Assembly: GCA_900769175.1 (NCBI GenBank)
Contig: CAAGFP010000234.1
Location: 1-14,726, forward strand
Source of the DNA: Lachnospiraceae bacterium
Lineage (GTDB): Bacteria > Bacillota > Clostridia > Lachnospirales > Lachnospiraceae
DNA length: 14,726 bases
Direction of reading: 5' to 3'
The position numbers were made by a program, and so were the translations under genes. Of this stretch, positions 1-7,710 are shown piece by piece (positions within the stretch are counted from its first letter, which is position 1; the number at the start of each line of letters is the position of its first letter). The notes below the pieces were generated by a model, which was not told where the DNA came from, did no database searches, and saw nothing but the letters and a program-made list of their open reading frames with translations.

Positions 1-126
1 GCCCTGATGGATATTGACATTAAAAAAGCAGTGGCTGCTGAATTGTGCGGACTTTGTATCGCAACCGCAATTATGTCTTTGATTTCTTACGGAGTTTTAG
101 GCTCGATTTTCAGCTTTTTGGGGTAA
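1..126 (+). CDS. C-terminal fragment of an integral membrane protein
   Basis: The window opens inside a gene. Frame 1 reads 41 residues to a TAA at 124-126, and the 5' part lies outside the window. After a short polar start (MDIDIKKAVAAE), nearly all the remaining residues are hydrophobic or small (LCGLCIATAIMSLISYGVLG, then SIFSFLG), which fits a last transmembrane helix ending at the C-terminus. The methyltransferase gene follows after 6 bases, so the two are probably co-transcribed. A transporter or permease is plausible, but the fragment is too short to assign a family. Confidence 0.6.
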   Translation, partial: ALMDIDIKKAVAAELCGLCIATAIMSLISYGVLGSIFSFLG

Positions 127-132
127 ATACAA

Positions 133-882
133 ATGGAAGCATACACAGGTTTTGCGCAGGTTTATGATACCTTTATGGACAATACGCCGTACAAAGAATG
201 GGCGGAACGGATTCGGACGATTCTGGCAAAAGAGGGAATAAAAGAAGGGCTGGTTCTGGACTTAGGGTGCGGAACGGGAAGCCTCACAACGATTTTATCC
301 GATCTTGGATATGATATGATCGGAGTGGATTTATCCCCGGAAATGTTACAGATTGCACAGGATAAAAGGAAGGGACGGGATATTCTTTATCTTTGTCAGG
401 ATATGCGTGAATTTGAATTATACGGAACGGTGCGGGCCGTTGTGAGTGTCTGCGATTCCGTTAATTATCTGACAGAGGACGGGGATTTAACGGAATGTTT
501 CCGACTGGTGAATAATTACCTCGATCCTTCGGGGCTTTTTATTTTTGATTTCAATACTCTTTATAAATACCGCGATGTGATTGGAGAAACCACAATTGCG
601 GAAAACAGGGAAGAAGCCAGTTTTATCTGGGAGAATTATTTCGATGAGGAAGAACAGTTAAATGAATACGAATTGACGATTTTTGCCAAAGAGGGAAACG
701 GGTTATACCGGAAATTCGAAGAGGTTCATTTACAGAGAGGATATACGCTCAGTCAGATGAAAGAAGCGTTAAAGAGTGCGGGAATGGAGTTTGTGGATGC
801 ATTTGACAGTGATACATTAAAGGAACCGACGGATGAAAGCGAACGCATTCTGGTAATTGCGAAAGAAAAAGGAAAGGGATAA
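133..882 (+). CDS. Class I SAM-dependent methyltransferase, YqeM-like
   Basis: The 249-residue protein has a Rossmann-type methyltransferase core. Motif I is VLDLGCGTG at residues 41-49, the acidic residue expected to hold the SAM ribose is D66 in IGVDLSPEM, and an adenine-side QDM follows at 89-91. The N-terminus (YTGFAQVYDTFMD, then PYKEW) matches the opening typical of small cytoplasmic methyltransferases like Bacillus YqeM. The second half, with a FIFDFNT strand and a C-terminal region ending in RILVIAKEK, is also usual for this group. The substrate cannot be read from the sequence. The ribosome binding site is weak (a GGGG at the end of the preceding gene), which suggests translation coupled to the upstream gene. 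The hslO start lies one base past its stop, so the two genes are almost certainly co-expressed. Confidence 0.87.
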   Translation: MEAYTGFAQVYDTFMDNTPYKEWAERIRTILAKEGIKEGLVLDLGCGTGSLTTILSDLGYDMIGVDLSPEMLQIAQDKRKGRDILYLCQDMREFELYGTVRAVVSVCDSVNYLTEDGDLTECFRLVNNYLDPSGLFIFDFNTLYKYRDVIGETTIAENREEASFIWENYFDEEEQLNEYELTIFAKEGNGLYRKFEEVHLQRGYTLSQMKEALKSAGMEFVDAFDSDTLKEPTDESERILVIAKEKGKG

Positions 883-883
883 A

Positions 884-1756
884 ATGGATCGAATTGTAAG
901 AGGAACGGCAAAAAATGCGCAGATTCGTTTTTTTGTCTGTTCCACAAAAGAACTGGTAGAAGAAGCAAGAAAACGTCATAATACATCGCCCGTTGCAAGT
1001 GCAGCACTCGGAAGACTGCTGACAGCAGGATGCATGATGGGAAGTATGTTAAAAGGAGAAAAGGATTTACTGACACTTCGCATCCGTGGAGACGGACCGA
1101 TTGGCGGGATTACCGTAACGGCAGACTCAAAAGCGAGGGTAAAAGGATATGTCGGCAATCCGGATGTAATTCTTCCGGCGAATGAATTACACAAACTGGA
1201 TGTCAAAGGAGCAGTCGGTGCAGGATATTTAGATGTCATTAAGGACATGGGATTAAAAGAGCCCTATGTGGGACAAACCGCCCTGCAGACCGGTGAGATT
1301 GCAGAAGATATTACATTTTACTTCGCGTCCTCGGAGCAGGTTCCTTCTTCGGTCGGACTTGGTGTGTTGATGAACCGCGATAATACGGTCAGACAGGCCG
1401 GAGGTTTTATTATTCAGCTGATGCCTTTTGCAGAGGAAGAAACCATAGAAACACTCGAAAAAACACTGGGTGAAATTACTTCTGTGACCTCTATGCTTGA
1501 TTCGGGAATGTCACCGGAGGATATGATTGAAAGACTCTTTGCGGGACTTAAGCCTCAGATTACGGACTGTATTGAGCCGGTTTTTTATTGTAACTGTTCC
1601 AAAGAAAGAGTGGAACAAGCATTAATCAGTATCGGAAAAGATGAAATTAAGAGCATGATTGAGGATGGAGAAGAAATTGAAATGAAGTGCCAGTTTTGTA
1701 ACAGCACTTACCGTTTTGGAATTGATGAATTGAGAACAATTCTCAAAGACCGATAA
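884..1756 (+). CDS. hslO: Redox-regulated chaperone Hsp33
   Basis: This is cytoplasmic Hsp33, a holdase activated when oxidation releases its zinc and lets the C-terminal domain unfold. I start it at the ATG at 884, which gives 290 residues, the usual family length, and the family-like opening MDRIVRGTAKNAQIRFF. A GGAAAGGG ribosome binding site sits about five bases upstream. A longer frame can be opened at a TTG at 857, but it would add a lysine-rich nine-residue extension and overlap the methyltransferase. The four zinc ligands are present as CNC (C236, C238) and CQFC (C269, C272), close to the spacing of E. coli Hsp33. The GDGPIGGITVTAD and GYVGNP segments are typical of the N-terminal folded domain. 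The chaperone switch therefore looks intact. Confidence 0.96.
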   Translation: MDRIVRGTAKNAQIRFFVCSTKELVEEARKRHNTSPVASAALGRLLTAGCMMGSMLKGEKDLLTLRIRGDGPIGGITVTADSKARVKGYVGNPDVILPANELHKLDVKGAVGAGYLDVIKDMGLKEPYVGQTALQTGEIAEDITFYFASSEQVPSSVGLGVLMNRDNTVRQAGGFIIQLMPFAEEETIETLEKTLGEITSVTSMLDSGMSPEDMIERLFAGLKPQITDCIEPVFYCNCSKERVEQALISIGKDEIKSMIEDGEEIEMKCQFCNSTYRFGIDELRTILKDR

Positions 1757-1770
1757 GAGGAGGCAGAGCT

Positions 1771-3684
1771 ATGCGGCATGGTTTTATCAAAACGGCAGCA
1801 GTAACCCTTGAGATTAAGGTTGCAGATTTGGAATATAACAAAAACAAAATAAAAGATTTAATGACCGAAACGGTTCAAAACGGAGCAAAAATCGTTGTTT
1901 TTCCGGAACTTTGTATCAGTGGGTATACCTGTAATGATTTATTCTTTCAGGATCTTCTTTTAGACGGCTCAAGGAAAGTTTTATCGGAACTTATAGAACA
2001 TTCCCAAACACTGGATGCCCTGTTTTTTATCGGACTTCCGATTGAGGCTGACGGAAAAATATACAATGTTTCGGCAGCGGTCAGTCGCGGGAAACTTCTG
2101 GGATTGGTGCCGAAGCGGTTTCTGCCCAATTATAATGAATTTTATGAAAAACGCTTTTTTACAAAAGGCCCCGTAACGCCTTATGAAATTCATTTTCTTG
2201 ATCAGAATGTATATTTCGGAAGCCATATTTTATTTGAATGTCCTTCCGTGGACGGACTTGTTGTCGGCTGTGAAATCTGTGAAGATGCATGGGTGAGCGT
2301 GACTCCCTCCACCGAACATGCAATGGCGGGTGCGACGGTATTGGTAAATCTTTCGGCATCCGATGAGGTAATCGGCAAAGAAGAATACCGCTCCATGTTA
2401 ATCCGTTCCCTTTCAAGCCGCTTGATTTGTGCTTATCTTTATTCTTCGGCAGGAGTCGGGGAATCCAGTCAGGATCTGGTCTTTGGCGGACATACCATGA
2501 TTGCGGAATACGGCACCATGCTCAAAGAAGGGGAAGTATTCAAAAATCAAACCATATATGGAGATATCGATATTAAAAGACTTCGAATGGAGAGACGCAA
2601 ATGCAATACCTTTGAACAGTCTGTTGCATCCGATTATGTCCGTATTCCTTTCGAACTTGTGAAAGAAGAGACGATTCTTTGCAGAACATTTCCTACGAAA
2701 CCATTTGTTCCCGCGGATGAGGGTATGCGCAAAAAACGTTGCGAAACCATTCTCTCGATGCAGGCAAACGGACTTGCAAAGCGTTTGAAACATATCAACG
2801 GAAAGAAGGTGGTGCTCGGATTGTCCGGAGGACTGGATTCCACGCTTGCACTTTTGGTATGTGTGAAAGCGTTTGAAATCATCGGACTTGACCCGGCAGG
2901 GATTATTACGGTAACGATGCCCGGATTCGGGACCACCGGTCGAACTTATGACAACGCATGCAATATGGCACGATGCGTCAATTCTACCCTGCTTGAAGTT
3001 GACATTAAAGAAGCAGTGAATGTTCATTTCAGGGATATCGGACAGAATCCTGAGATTCATGATATTACTTATGAAAACTGTCAGGCAAGAGAGCGTACGC
3101 AGATTCTTATGGATATCGCAAACAAAGAAAATGCAATCGTAATCGGAACCGGAGATATGTCGGAACTTGCGCTCGGATGGGCTACCTACAACGGAGATCA
3201 TATGTCGATGTACGGAGTGAATGTCGGGGTTCCAAAGACCCTGGTCAGACATCTGGTTGATTTCTATGCAAGATATTCGGCAGACGAAAAACTTTGCGCT
3301 ATTTTACTGGATGTTCTTGATACTCCGGTCAGCCCGGAGCTGCTTCCGCCCAAAGACGGAGTCATTGCCCAGATTACCGAAGATGTTGTCGGACCTTATG
3401 AACTTCATGATTTCTTTTTGTATTATATGCTTCGTTGCGGATATGAGCCGAAGAAAATTTACCGGATCGCAGTTAAGACCTTTGACGGAATCTATGACCG
3501 TGAAATGATTCAGAAATGGATTCGGATATTTTATCGCAGGTTTTTCTCGCAGCAGTTTAAACGCTCCTGCATGCCCGACGGCGTGAAAATCGGAAGTGTG
3601 GCACTGTCTCCCCGAGGGGATTTGCGAATGCCTTCCGATGCAAGTGCTGCACTGTGGTTAAAGGAACTGGATGAGTTGGAATGA
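1771..3684 (+). CDS. nadE: Glutamine-dependent NAD+ synthetase
   Basis: This cytoplasmic enzyme makes NAD+ from deamido-NAD+, ATP and glutamine, the last step of NAD biosynthesis. The 637 residues hold two domains. The N-terminal nitrilase-type glutaminase has the expected triad: E46 (FPELCISGYT), K115 (VPKRFLPNYNEF) and C170 (ICEDAW). The C-terminal synthetase is an N-type ATP pyrophosphatase with the P-loop SGGLDST at 352-358; GTGDMSELALGW and the NVGVPKTLVRHLV stretch are also family hallmarks. The length fits the long two-domain clostridial type rather than the short ammonia-dependent enzyme. The start is set by a strong AGAGGAGG at 1756-1763, seven bases before the ATG, and the gene lies 14 bases after hslO. 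The stop codon TGA is the first unit of a pentanucleotide repeat, and a terminator follows. Confidence 0.97.
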   Translation: MRHGFIKTAAVTLEIKVADLEYNKNKIKDLMTETVQNGAKIVVFPELCISGYTCNDLFFQDLLLDGSRKVLSELIEHSQTLDALFFIGLPIEADGKIYNVSAAVSRGKLLGLVPKRFLPNYNEFYEKRFFTKGPVTPYEIHFLDQNVYFGSHILFECPSVDGLVVGCEICEDAWVSVTPSTEHAMAGATVLVNLSASDEVIGKEEYRSMLIRSLSSRLICAYLYSSAGVGESSQDLVFGGHTMIAEYGTMLKEGEVFKNQTIYGDIDIKRLRMERRKCNTFEQSVASDYVRIPFELVKEETILCRTFPTKPFVPADEGMRKKRCETILSMQANGLAKRLKHINGKKVVLGLSGGLDSTLALLVCVKAFEIIGLDPAGIITVTMPGFGTTGRTYDNACNMARCVNSTLLEVDIKEAVNVHFRDIGQNPEIHDITYENCQARERTQILMDIANKENAIVIGTGDMSELALGWATYNGDHMSMYGVNVGVPKTLVRHLVDFYARYSADEKLCAILLDVLDTPVSPELLPPKDGVIAQITEDVVGPYELHDFFLYYMLRCGYEPKKIYRIAVKTFDGIYDREMIQKWIRIFYRRFFSQQFKRSCMPDGVKIGSVALSPRGDLRMPSDASAALWLKELDELE

Positions 3685-3711
3685 AATGAAATGAAATAAA
3701 ATAAAATGAAA
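3682..3711 (+). repeat. Pentanucleotide tandem repeat (TGAAA/TAAAA, six units)
   Basis: Six consecutive 5-base units read TGAAA three times, TAAAA twice, then TGAAA. The first unit contains the nadE stop codon. Copy-number change after the first unit would not alter the NadE protein, so any effect would be on spacing to the terminator or on mRNA 3' end structure. Confidence 0.85.
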
Positions 3712-3745
3712 CCGATATACAATTTCAGATGAAATAAAACATGTG

Positions 3746-3783
3746 CCCCCGCTGCCGAACCCTGAAACGGCAACGGGGGTTTT
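3746..3783 (+). terminator. Intrinsic terminator after nadE
   Basis: A GC-rich 12-base arm (3746-3757, starting CCCCCG) pairs with 3768-3779 (ending CGGGGG) with a single mismatch, around a 10-base loop. It is followed by TTTT at 3780-3783. It closes the nadE operon. It also lies just past the stop of the convergent gene ending at 3798, so it could act in both directions, although in the minus direction the U tract is displaced. Confidence 0.85.
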
Positions 3784-3797
3784 GCTTGCGAAAAAAA

Positions 3798-4283
3798 CTA
3801 TTCCATATTTCCGGTTGGGGTTGTCGCCGGTTCATTTTCTGCCTTGGAAAGTGCGTCATTGATGGAAGAAATCAGGCACAGTGAAGTGTATTTGGCTTCA
3901 TCTGAATAGGTCAGATTCTCGGTGGACTGGTTTTTCACAATCTGTAATTCAAGATTTTCTAAAGACGGTTTCAGCAAAGGATAGAGTGCATCAACCGTTT
4001 CATTCGAATCGATGGAATCAATGGCGATAATTCCGGATTCGTCAATTACAACCTGAATGGTAATAATGGAAGAACCAAGATTTAAACTTGAAGTGTAAAC
4101 TCCCGACCGGTATTTGCTTTCTGCCGACTGTTCTTCTGTTTCCGCTTCCGGATCATTTTCTTTGTTACTCGGGAAAAACATCACAACCATAATGACAAGA
4201 AATAGAATTGCCAAAAGTGCGAATATTCCGGCATAAATGATTTCGCGAAGATGTAAAACGACGATTTTGGTTTTATTGCTCAT
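3798..4283 (-). CDS. Membrane-anchored protein with degenerate FMN-binding-like domain
   Basis: The 161-residue protein has a short basic N-terminus, one transmembrane helix at about residues 15-37, a Glu/Ser-rich linker at about 40-57, and one globular domain. Positive residues before the helix place the domain outside the membrane. The domain reads YRSGVYTSSLNLGSSIITIQ, then strands like VVIDESGIIAIDSI, and ends with YTSLCLISSINDAL. That order resembles the FMN_bind (NqrC/RnfG-type) fold, whose C-terminal SGAT motif carries FMN on its threonine. Here the aligned stretch is DEAK, with K131 in place of the acceptor threonine, so covalent flavin is not expected. The family call is inference. 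A GAAAGGA ribosome binding site lies upstream. The gene converges on nadE and diverges from the lipoprotein gene. No clear minus-strand promoter was found in the upstream spacer. Confidence 0.72.
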   Translation of the reverse strand: MSNKTKIVVLHLREIIYAGIFALLAILFLVIMVVMFFPSNKENDPEAETEEQSAESKYRSGVYTSSLNLGSSIITIQVVIDESGIIAIDSIDSNETVDALYPLLKPSLENLELQIVKNQSTENLTYSDEAKYTSLCLISSINDALSKAENEPATTPTGNME

Positions 4284-4366
4284 ACTATATTCCTTTCTGG
4301 ATTCTGACGTGTTCGTTTAGCGCCTAATAAAATATATTCAAATTGCGGATAAATATAATTCTTTTT

Positions 4367-4395
4367 TTTACTTTTTCTCGGAAGTATAGTATAAT
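4367..4395 (+). promoter_or_regulatory. Sigma-A-type promoter for the lipoprotein gene
   Basis: A perfect TATAAT at 4390-4395 is preceded, after a 17-base spacer, by TTTACT at 4367-4372, which matches four of six -35 bases. T-rich DNA lies just upstream. The expected start point at about 4402 leaves a leader of about 60 bases before the ATG at 4464. It would drive the lipoprotein gene and probably the metallopeptidase and dapF behind it, since I see no convincing terminator between those genes. Confidence 0.68.
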
Positions 4396-4463
4396 AGCAT
4401 AGTATAAGGGTGAATTTGGCATTTTAATAGATTATTCATTTTGCATACCGGAAAGAGGAAAAT

Positions 4464-5555
4464 ATGAAAAAGAAAATTTTATTGCTTGCATTGGTTGTAA
4501 TTCTGTGTTTTGGAGGATGTAATTTCCGTTCGTCCCGGAATCATACTTCGGAACCTGCTGATTCGCAGGATGTGTCCAAAGAGACGGAAAGCGAATCGGA
4601 AAGCGTTGAGAAAATCATTATTTCCGAAGGGGAAATAAATCCCTCGGAATCCTTAGAGAATGAAAATAAGAATGAAACAGACGGCGTCAAGCTTATAAAG
4701 CAGGGATATGAATTCGTTATTCCCTCCGAATACGGAATCGCATTTATGGACAATGGGGAAGCAATTCTTTACATGAATGATTTATTCCAGCTTCGTCCGG
4801 TTGTTATTTCAGAAGATCAGGAGAAATATGATTCTTACAAGGATGACCCTTCCGTTCTTATGCAAAAGGCACTTGACCAGGGCGGAGAGATTATCCATGA
4901 CATAAAATATGATGAAGTAAACGGAATCGGAATTTACCATTTTGGTGTGGATTTATCCGGCGATACCTGCGAAATATTAAGAACCAGATTGTCTGAAACG
5001 GAAAGCCTTGGCGTAAATATTGTGGTTCAAGGTAATTTATCGGATGATGACTGCCTGAATATCGTTGCTGCACTTGCAGCTTCGGCCGTCAAAACAGATA
5101 AACCGGACACAACAGAGGACGAAATCATAGGAAATTCTTATAAGCCTTCCGGAGAAGAAAGAACGGAAGGAACGATAGGGGAAGAAGTGGTGGTTACCCA
5201 TAAGGTTGCAGAAGGATTTCTGTTTAAAAACCATGAAGAGGAGCCGAAAATCAGAGATAATTACTATCGTTATACCTATGCAAACGGTTACGATATCCTT
5301 TTTGTTAAATTAATCAAAGACGGTACTGCTGAAAGTTATATCAAGACTCAAAGCAATCAATATAAAACAATAGATGTCAATGGTCAGTCCTACTATTATG
5401 TCGAGGAAGTTGAAGATACCGAGGAATACTATTGCAAGTCTTTTGTTGCTGCAACGGATGTCGGTGGCGGATGGATCTACATAGTGGATTTAGAGTCCGC
5501 AGAAGAATTCGAAATGGACTATATTAAAAAATTTATGGAAATTGAGGTTCAATAA
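4464..5555 (+). CDS. Lipoprotein of unknown function with two similar domains
   Basis: The 363-residue product begins with a lysine-rich n-region and a hydrophobic stretch ending in FGGC, giving a lipidation cysteine at C19. The -3 position is Phe, which is less usual than Leu. A Ser/Glu/Asn-rich linker follows to about residue 75. Two beta-rich domains then appear, at about 76-210 and about 250-363, joined by a polar linker. They share a loose pattern: an opening aromatic strand (GYEFVIPSEYGIAFM and EGFLFKNHEEE), a central VNG-aromatic strand (VNGIGIYHF and VNGQSYYYV), and a final hydrophobic strand before an acidic helix. This suggests an old duplication. I do not recognise the family. An AGAGGA ribosome binding site precedes the ATG. 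The neighbouring gene encodes another surface-anchored protein, so a joint role at the outer face of the membrane is possible. Confidence 0.8.
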   Translation: MKKKILLLALVVILCFGGCNFRSSRNHTSEPADSQDVSKETESESESVEKIIISEGEINPSESLENENKNETDGVKLIKQGYEFVIPSEYGIAFMDNGEAILYMNDLFQLRPVVISEDQEKYDSYKDDPSVLMQKALDQGGEIIHDIKYDEVNGIGIYHFGVDLSGDTCEILRTRLSETESLGVNIVVQGNLSDDDCLNIVAALAASAVKTDKPDTTEDEIIGNSYKPSGEERTEGTIGEEVVVTHKVAEGFLFKNHEEEPKIRDNYYRYTYANGYDILFVKLIKDGTAESYIKTQSNQYKTIDVNGQSYYYVEEVEDTEEYYCKSFVAATDVGGGWIYIVDLESAEEFEMDYIKKFMEIEVQ

Positions 5556-5614
5556 CTGACGCCTGGAATGGAACCTTCTTTCACTAATGGGTTGTCAGAC
5601 ATTTTGAAACGATA

Positions 5615-5630
5615 AGAGGAGATTTTTTTG
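5615..5630 (+). promoter_or_regulatory. Ribosome binding site fixing a TTG start
   Basis: AGAGGAG at 5615-5621 is followed, after six T-rich bases, by TTG at 5628. No ATG or GTG at suitable spacing gives a product that keeps the whole N-terminal anchor, so TTG is the best start. A TTG start usually lowers translation initiation. Confidence 0.7.
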
Positions 5631-6719
5631 AAAGATTTTTGGAAGAAACGATATTTGTTGTCCTGTATTGCAGGTGCAATCGGAATTGTATGTGTAATTG
5701 GGACCGGTGCTTTTCTCATTCGAAAGCCTGATTTAAAGCCTTCTTCTTTAAAAGAGGGTTCAGACAGTGAGCCGGTTTTGGGTATTGATAATGATTTGCC
5801 GGAGCAGATGTCGGAGGAAGCATGGAGTCCGGATTCCTTAATGAAAGGGCGAAAGACCGTTATCGACAGTAAAATTGTTTACAATTGTTATATTAAAGAT
5901 ATTGAGACCGCAGAAAAAGAACTTCGCCTCTCCGGAGAAGAAACAAGGGCATTGTATGATAATGAGCCTGTTGAGGAAATTGAAAAAGAAATGGAGAAAA
6001 CGTATGGAATTTATGCGGTAAACTTAGGTGAGATGGACATTGAAACAGCCAAAGATATCGAGCGAGCCGTGGAATATGTTTACAACCGATATCCGGTGAT
6101 TGAAGGAACACTAACCAATATCATACTCGGAAATCTCGACACCTCGAAATCAGGGATTATTGCCCTAACCCGCACAAGAGAGTTCATGATAAACGGAACA
6201 AATGCAGCAACGCCTTTCGTAATGAAGCATGAAATTGTATTAAGCGCCTATTCGTTTCTGAAACGGGATGAATTATTGAAAACCTGCTTAGAAGGAGCCG
6301 AAAACGGAAGATGGCCGCAGGGCATGGATATTTCTGCATTGGTGGTACATGAACTCGGGCATCAGGTCTTAAATGCTGTTGCTATGAAGTATTACGGATA
6401 TGAGCATCCTTATTATGTCACAGAAGATACATTGGATGCATTTTCTTCCTACATTACGGATAGCCTTGCTTCGAATCAGGAAATTCCGAAAATGGTCTGT
6501 AATGAAGCATATGAGAAATGGAGCGTTTCCCATCCGAATGAAACCTATGAAGATTTCTGTCATTCCATTTCTGCCTATGCAACAGGCATACAGGATGATG
6601 GAGGTATTTCCTATTGCGAAACCGTGGCGGAGGCGGTAACCGATATCTACCTAAACGGGGAGCAGGCTTCTTTTGCAAGTATGTGTGTGGAAGAAATATT
6701 GTTTCAGGAAAGCGAATAA
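5628..6719 (+). CDS. Membrane-anchored zincin metallopeptidase (HExxH)
   Basis: The 363-residue protein has a basic N-terminus and a transmembrane helix or uncleaved signal at about 9-31, so the catalytic part should lie outside the cell. The zincin motif HELGH falls at 241-245 (zinc ligands H241 and H245, catalytic E242), inside VVHELGHQVL. Further on, ISAYATG is followed by ETVAEAVTD at 331-339. This layout recalls the Ser-x-Tyr-Ala ... Glu-x-x-Ala-Glu-Ala region of putative zincins in Firmicutes and phage head proteins, with E331 or E335 as the likely third ligand. The start is a TTG, chosen because AGAGGAG at 5615-5621 sits six bases upstream and the frame opens directly into the membrane anchor. 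No substrate can be named. It lies 72 bases after the lipoprotein gene and 71 before dapF, probably in one transcript. Confidence 0.8.
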   Translation: MKDFWKKRYLLSCIAGAIGIVCVIGTGAFLIRKPDLKPSSLKEGSDSEPVLGIDNDLPEQMSEEAWSPDSLMKGRKTVIDSKIVYNCYIKDIETAEKELRLSGEETRALYDNEPVEEIEKEMEKTYGIYAVNLGEMDIETAKDIERAVEYVYNRYPVIEGTLTNIILGNLDTSKSGIIALTRTREFMINGTNAATPFVMKHEIVLSAYSFLKRDELLKTCLEGAENGRWPQGMDISALVVHELGHQVLNAVAMKYYGYEHPYYVTEDTLDAFSSYITDSLASNQEIPKMVCNEAYEKWSVSHPNETYEDFCHSISAYATGIQDDGGISYCETVAEAVTDIYLNGEQASFASMCVEEILFQESE

Positions 6720-6790
6720 CGCGATGCCGATACATGCAAGGGAAGGATTTTTATTCCCATATTATTGATAACAGAAGGTTGGATACATAG

Positions 6791-7618
6791 ATGAAATTTA
6801 CAAAAATGCAGGGATGCGGAAACGATTATATTTACATAAACGGAATGGAAGAGATTGTTGAGAATAAAAAAGAGACCGTCATAGCGTTAAGTGACAGACA
6901 TTTCGGAATCGGCGGCGACGGAGTTATTTTTATCAATTCTTCTGAAATTGCTGATTTTGAAATGGAAATGTACAATGCAGACGGAAGCCGCTCGCAGATG
7001 TGCGGAAACGGAATCCGGTGCGTCGGGAAATATGTATATGACCATCATCTTACCGACAAAACGGAAATTACGGTGGAAAGCTTCGGAAGCATTAAATATT
7101 TGAAACTAAATGTATCAGATGGTTTTGTGGATACCGTAAATGTGGATATGGGAGAGCCGGAGCTTATTTCGGAACGCATTCCGGTTATCTGTGAGAAAGA
7201 AAAAACCATAATGGAGCCCATTGATGTTTCGGGAAGAACATTTTATATGACCTGTGTATCCATGGGAAATCCGCATGCTGTTTTTTTCACGGATGAAATT
7301 ACAGACGAGCTGGTATTAAAATGGGGGAAAACCATCGAATGCCATCCGCGTTTCCCGGAGCGTGTCAATGCAGAATTTGTCACGGTGAAAGACCGCGGAC
7401 ATGTCAATATGAGAGTCTGGGAACGAGGAACCGGTGAAACTCTTGCCTGCGGTACCGGATGCTGTGCAACGGCGGTTGCATGTGTGTTAAATAACCTGAC
7501 GGATGAAACGGTGGAGGTGACGGTCCCGGGCGGAAAAATTTTGATTGAATGGAATAAAGCAAATAATCATATCTATATGACAGGTCCGGCCGTTACGGTA
7601 TTTGAGGGTGAAATCTGA
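6791..7618 (+). CDS. dapF: Diaminopimelate epimerase
   Basis: This cytoplasmic, cofactor-independent enzyme converts LL-diaminopimelate to the meso form, the precursor of lysine and of the peptidoglycan cross-linking residue. The 275 residues match the normal length. The start MKFTKMQGCGNDYIYING is family-typical. The two catalytic cysteines are C71 in SQMCGNGIRC and C220 in ACGTGCC, and ERGTGET and FPERVNAEF are also conserved family segments. The ribosome binding site is modest (AGAAGG, about 11 bases before the ATG). Other lysine-pathway genes are absent nearby. It follows two genes for surface proteins, so it is probably co-transcribed by chance of order rather than shared function. Confidence 0.97.
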   Translation: MKFTKMQGCGNDYIYINGMEEIVENKKETVIALSDRHFGIGGDGVIFINSSEIADFEMEMYNADGSRSQMCGNGIRCVGKYVYDHHLTDKTEITVESFGSIKYLKLNVSDGFVDTVNVDMGEPELISERIPVICEKEKTIMEPIDVSGRTFYMTCVSMGNPHAVFFTDEITDELVLKWGKTIECHPRFPERVNAEFVTVKDRGHVNMRVWERGTGETLACGTGCCATAVACVLNNLTDETVEVTVPGGKILIEWNKANNHIYMTGPAVTVFEGEI

Positions 7619-7629
7619 TACATATTTTC

Positions 7630-7710
7630 CGGAATTTGTCTGCAGCTGCCATAGGGCATAGACATAAGAAGACAATTCCGAATTTACAATTTTATCCATA
7701 AATTTGGAAT
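7630..7710 (+). promoter_or_regulatory. Mutually exclusive inverted repeats in the sigma-factor leader
   Basis: Three segments can pair in two exclusive ways. Arm A (7630-7641) pairs with arm B (7670-7680) over 11 base pairs with one bulged T and a 28-base loop. Arm B shifted slightly (7675-7685) pairs with arm C (7700-7710) over 11 base pairs, one of them G-U, with a 14-base loop. B cannot be in both hairpins. A:B is followed by an A/U-rich stretch without a clean U tract, so it could be a weak dapF terminator. B:C ends about 20 bases before the AAGGAGGG at 7731. The structure is read directly; a regulatory role is inference. Confidence 0.5.

Noticed and set aside
857..883. TTG at 857 as an earlier hslO start
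   Set aside because: It would overlap the methyltransferase and add a Lys-rich tail absent from Hsp33 proteins; the ATG at 884 has a good ribosome binding site and gives the normal length.
2413..3252. Minus-strand 279-residue open frame
   Set aside because: It lies fully inside nadE, antisense, with His/Cys/Phe-rich composition typical of a shadow frame, and nadE has all its catalytic motifs on the plus strand.
4284..4366. Minus-strand promoter for the FMN-binding-like gene (TATATT-like box)
   Set aside because: The region is A/T-rich with several -10-like strings but no matching -35 box at a proper distance, so no single site can be supported.
5556..5598. CTGAC/GTCAG repeat after the lipoprotein gene as a terminator
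   Set aside because: Five paired bases with a 33-base loop and no U tract; likely chance.
6740..6758. GGGAA/TTCCC hairpin before dapF as a terminator
   Set aside because: The stem is only five base pairs with a nine-base loop and no U tract follows it.
7636..7664. TTGTCT-N17-TAGACA as promoter of the sigma operon
   Set aside because: The -10 box matches only about three of six bases and the site falls within the inverted-repeat arms; too weak to list.
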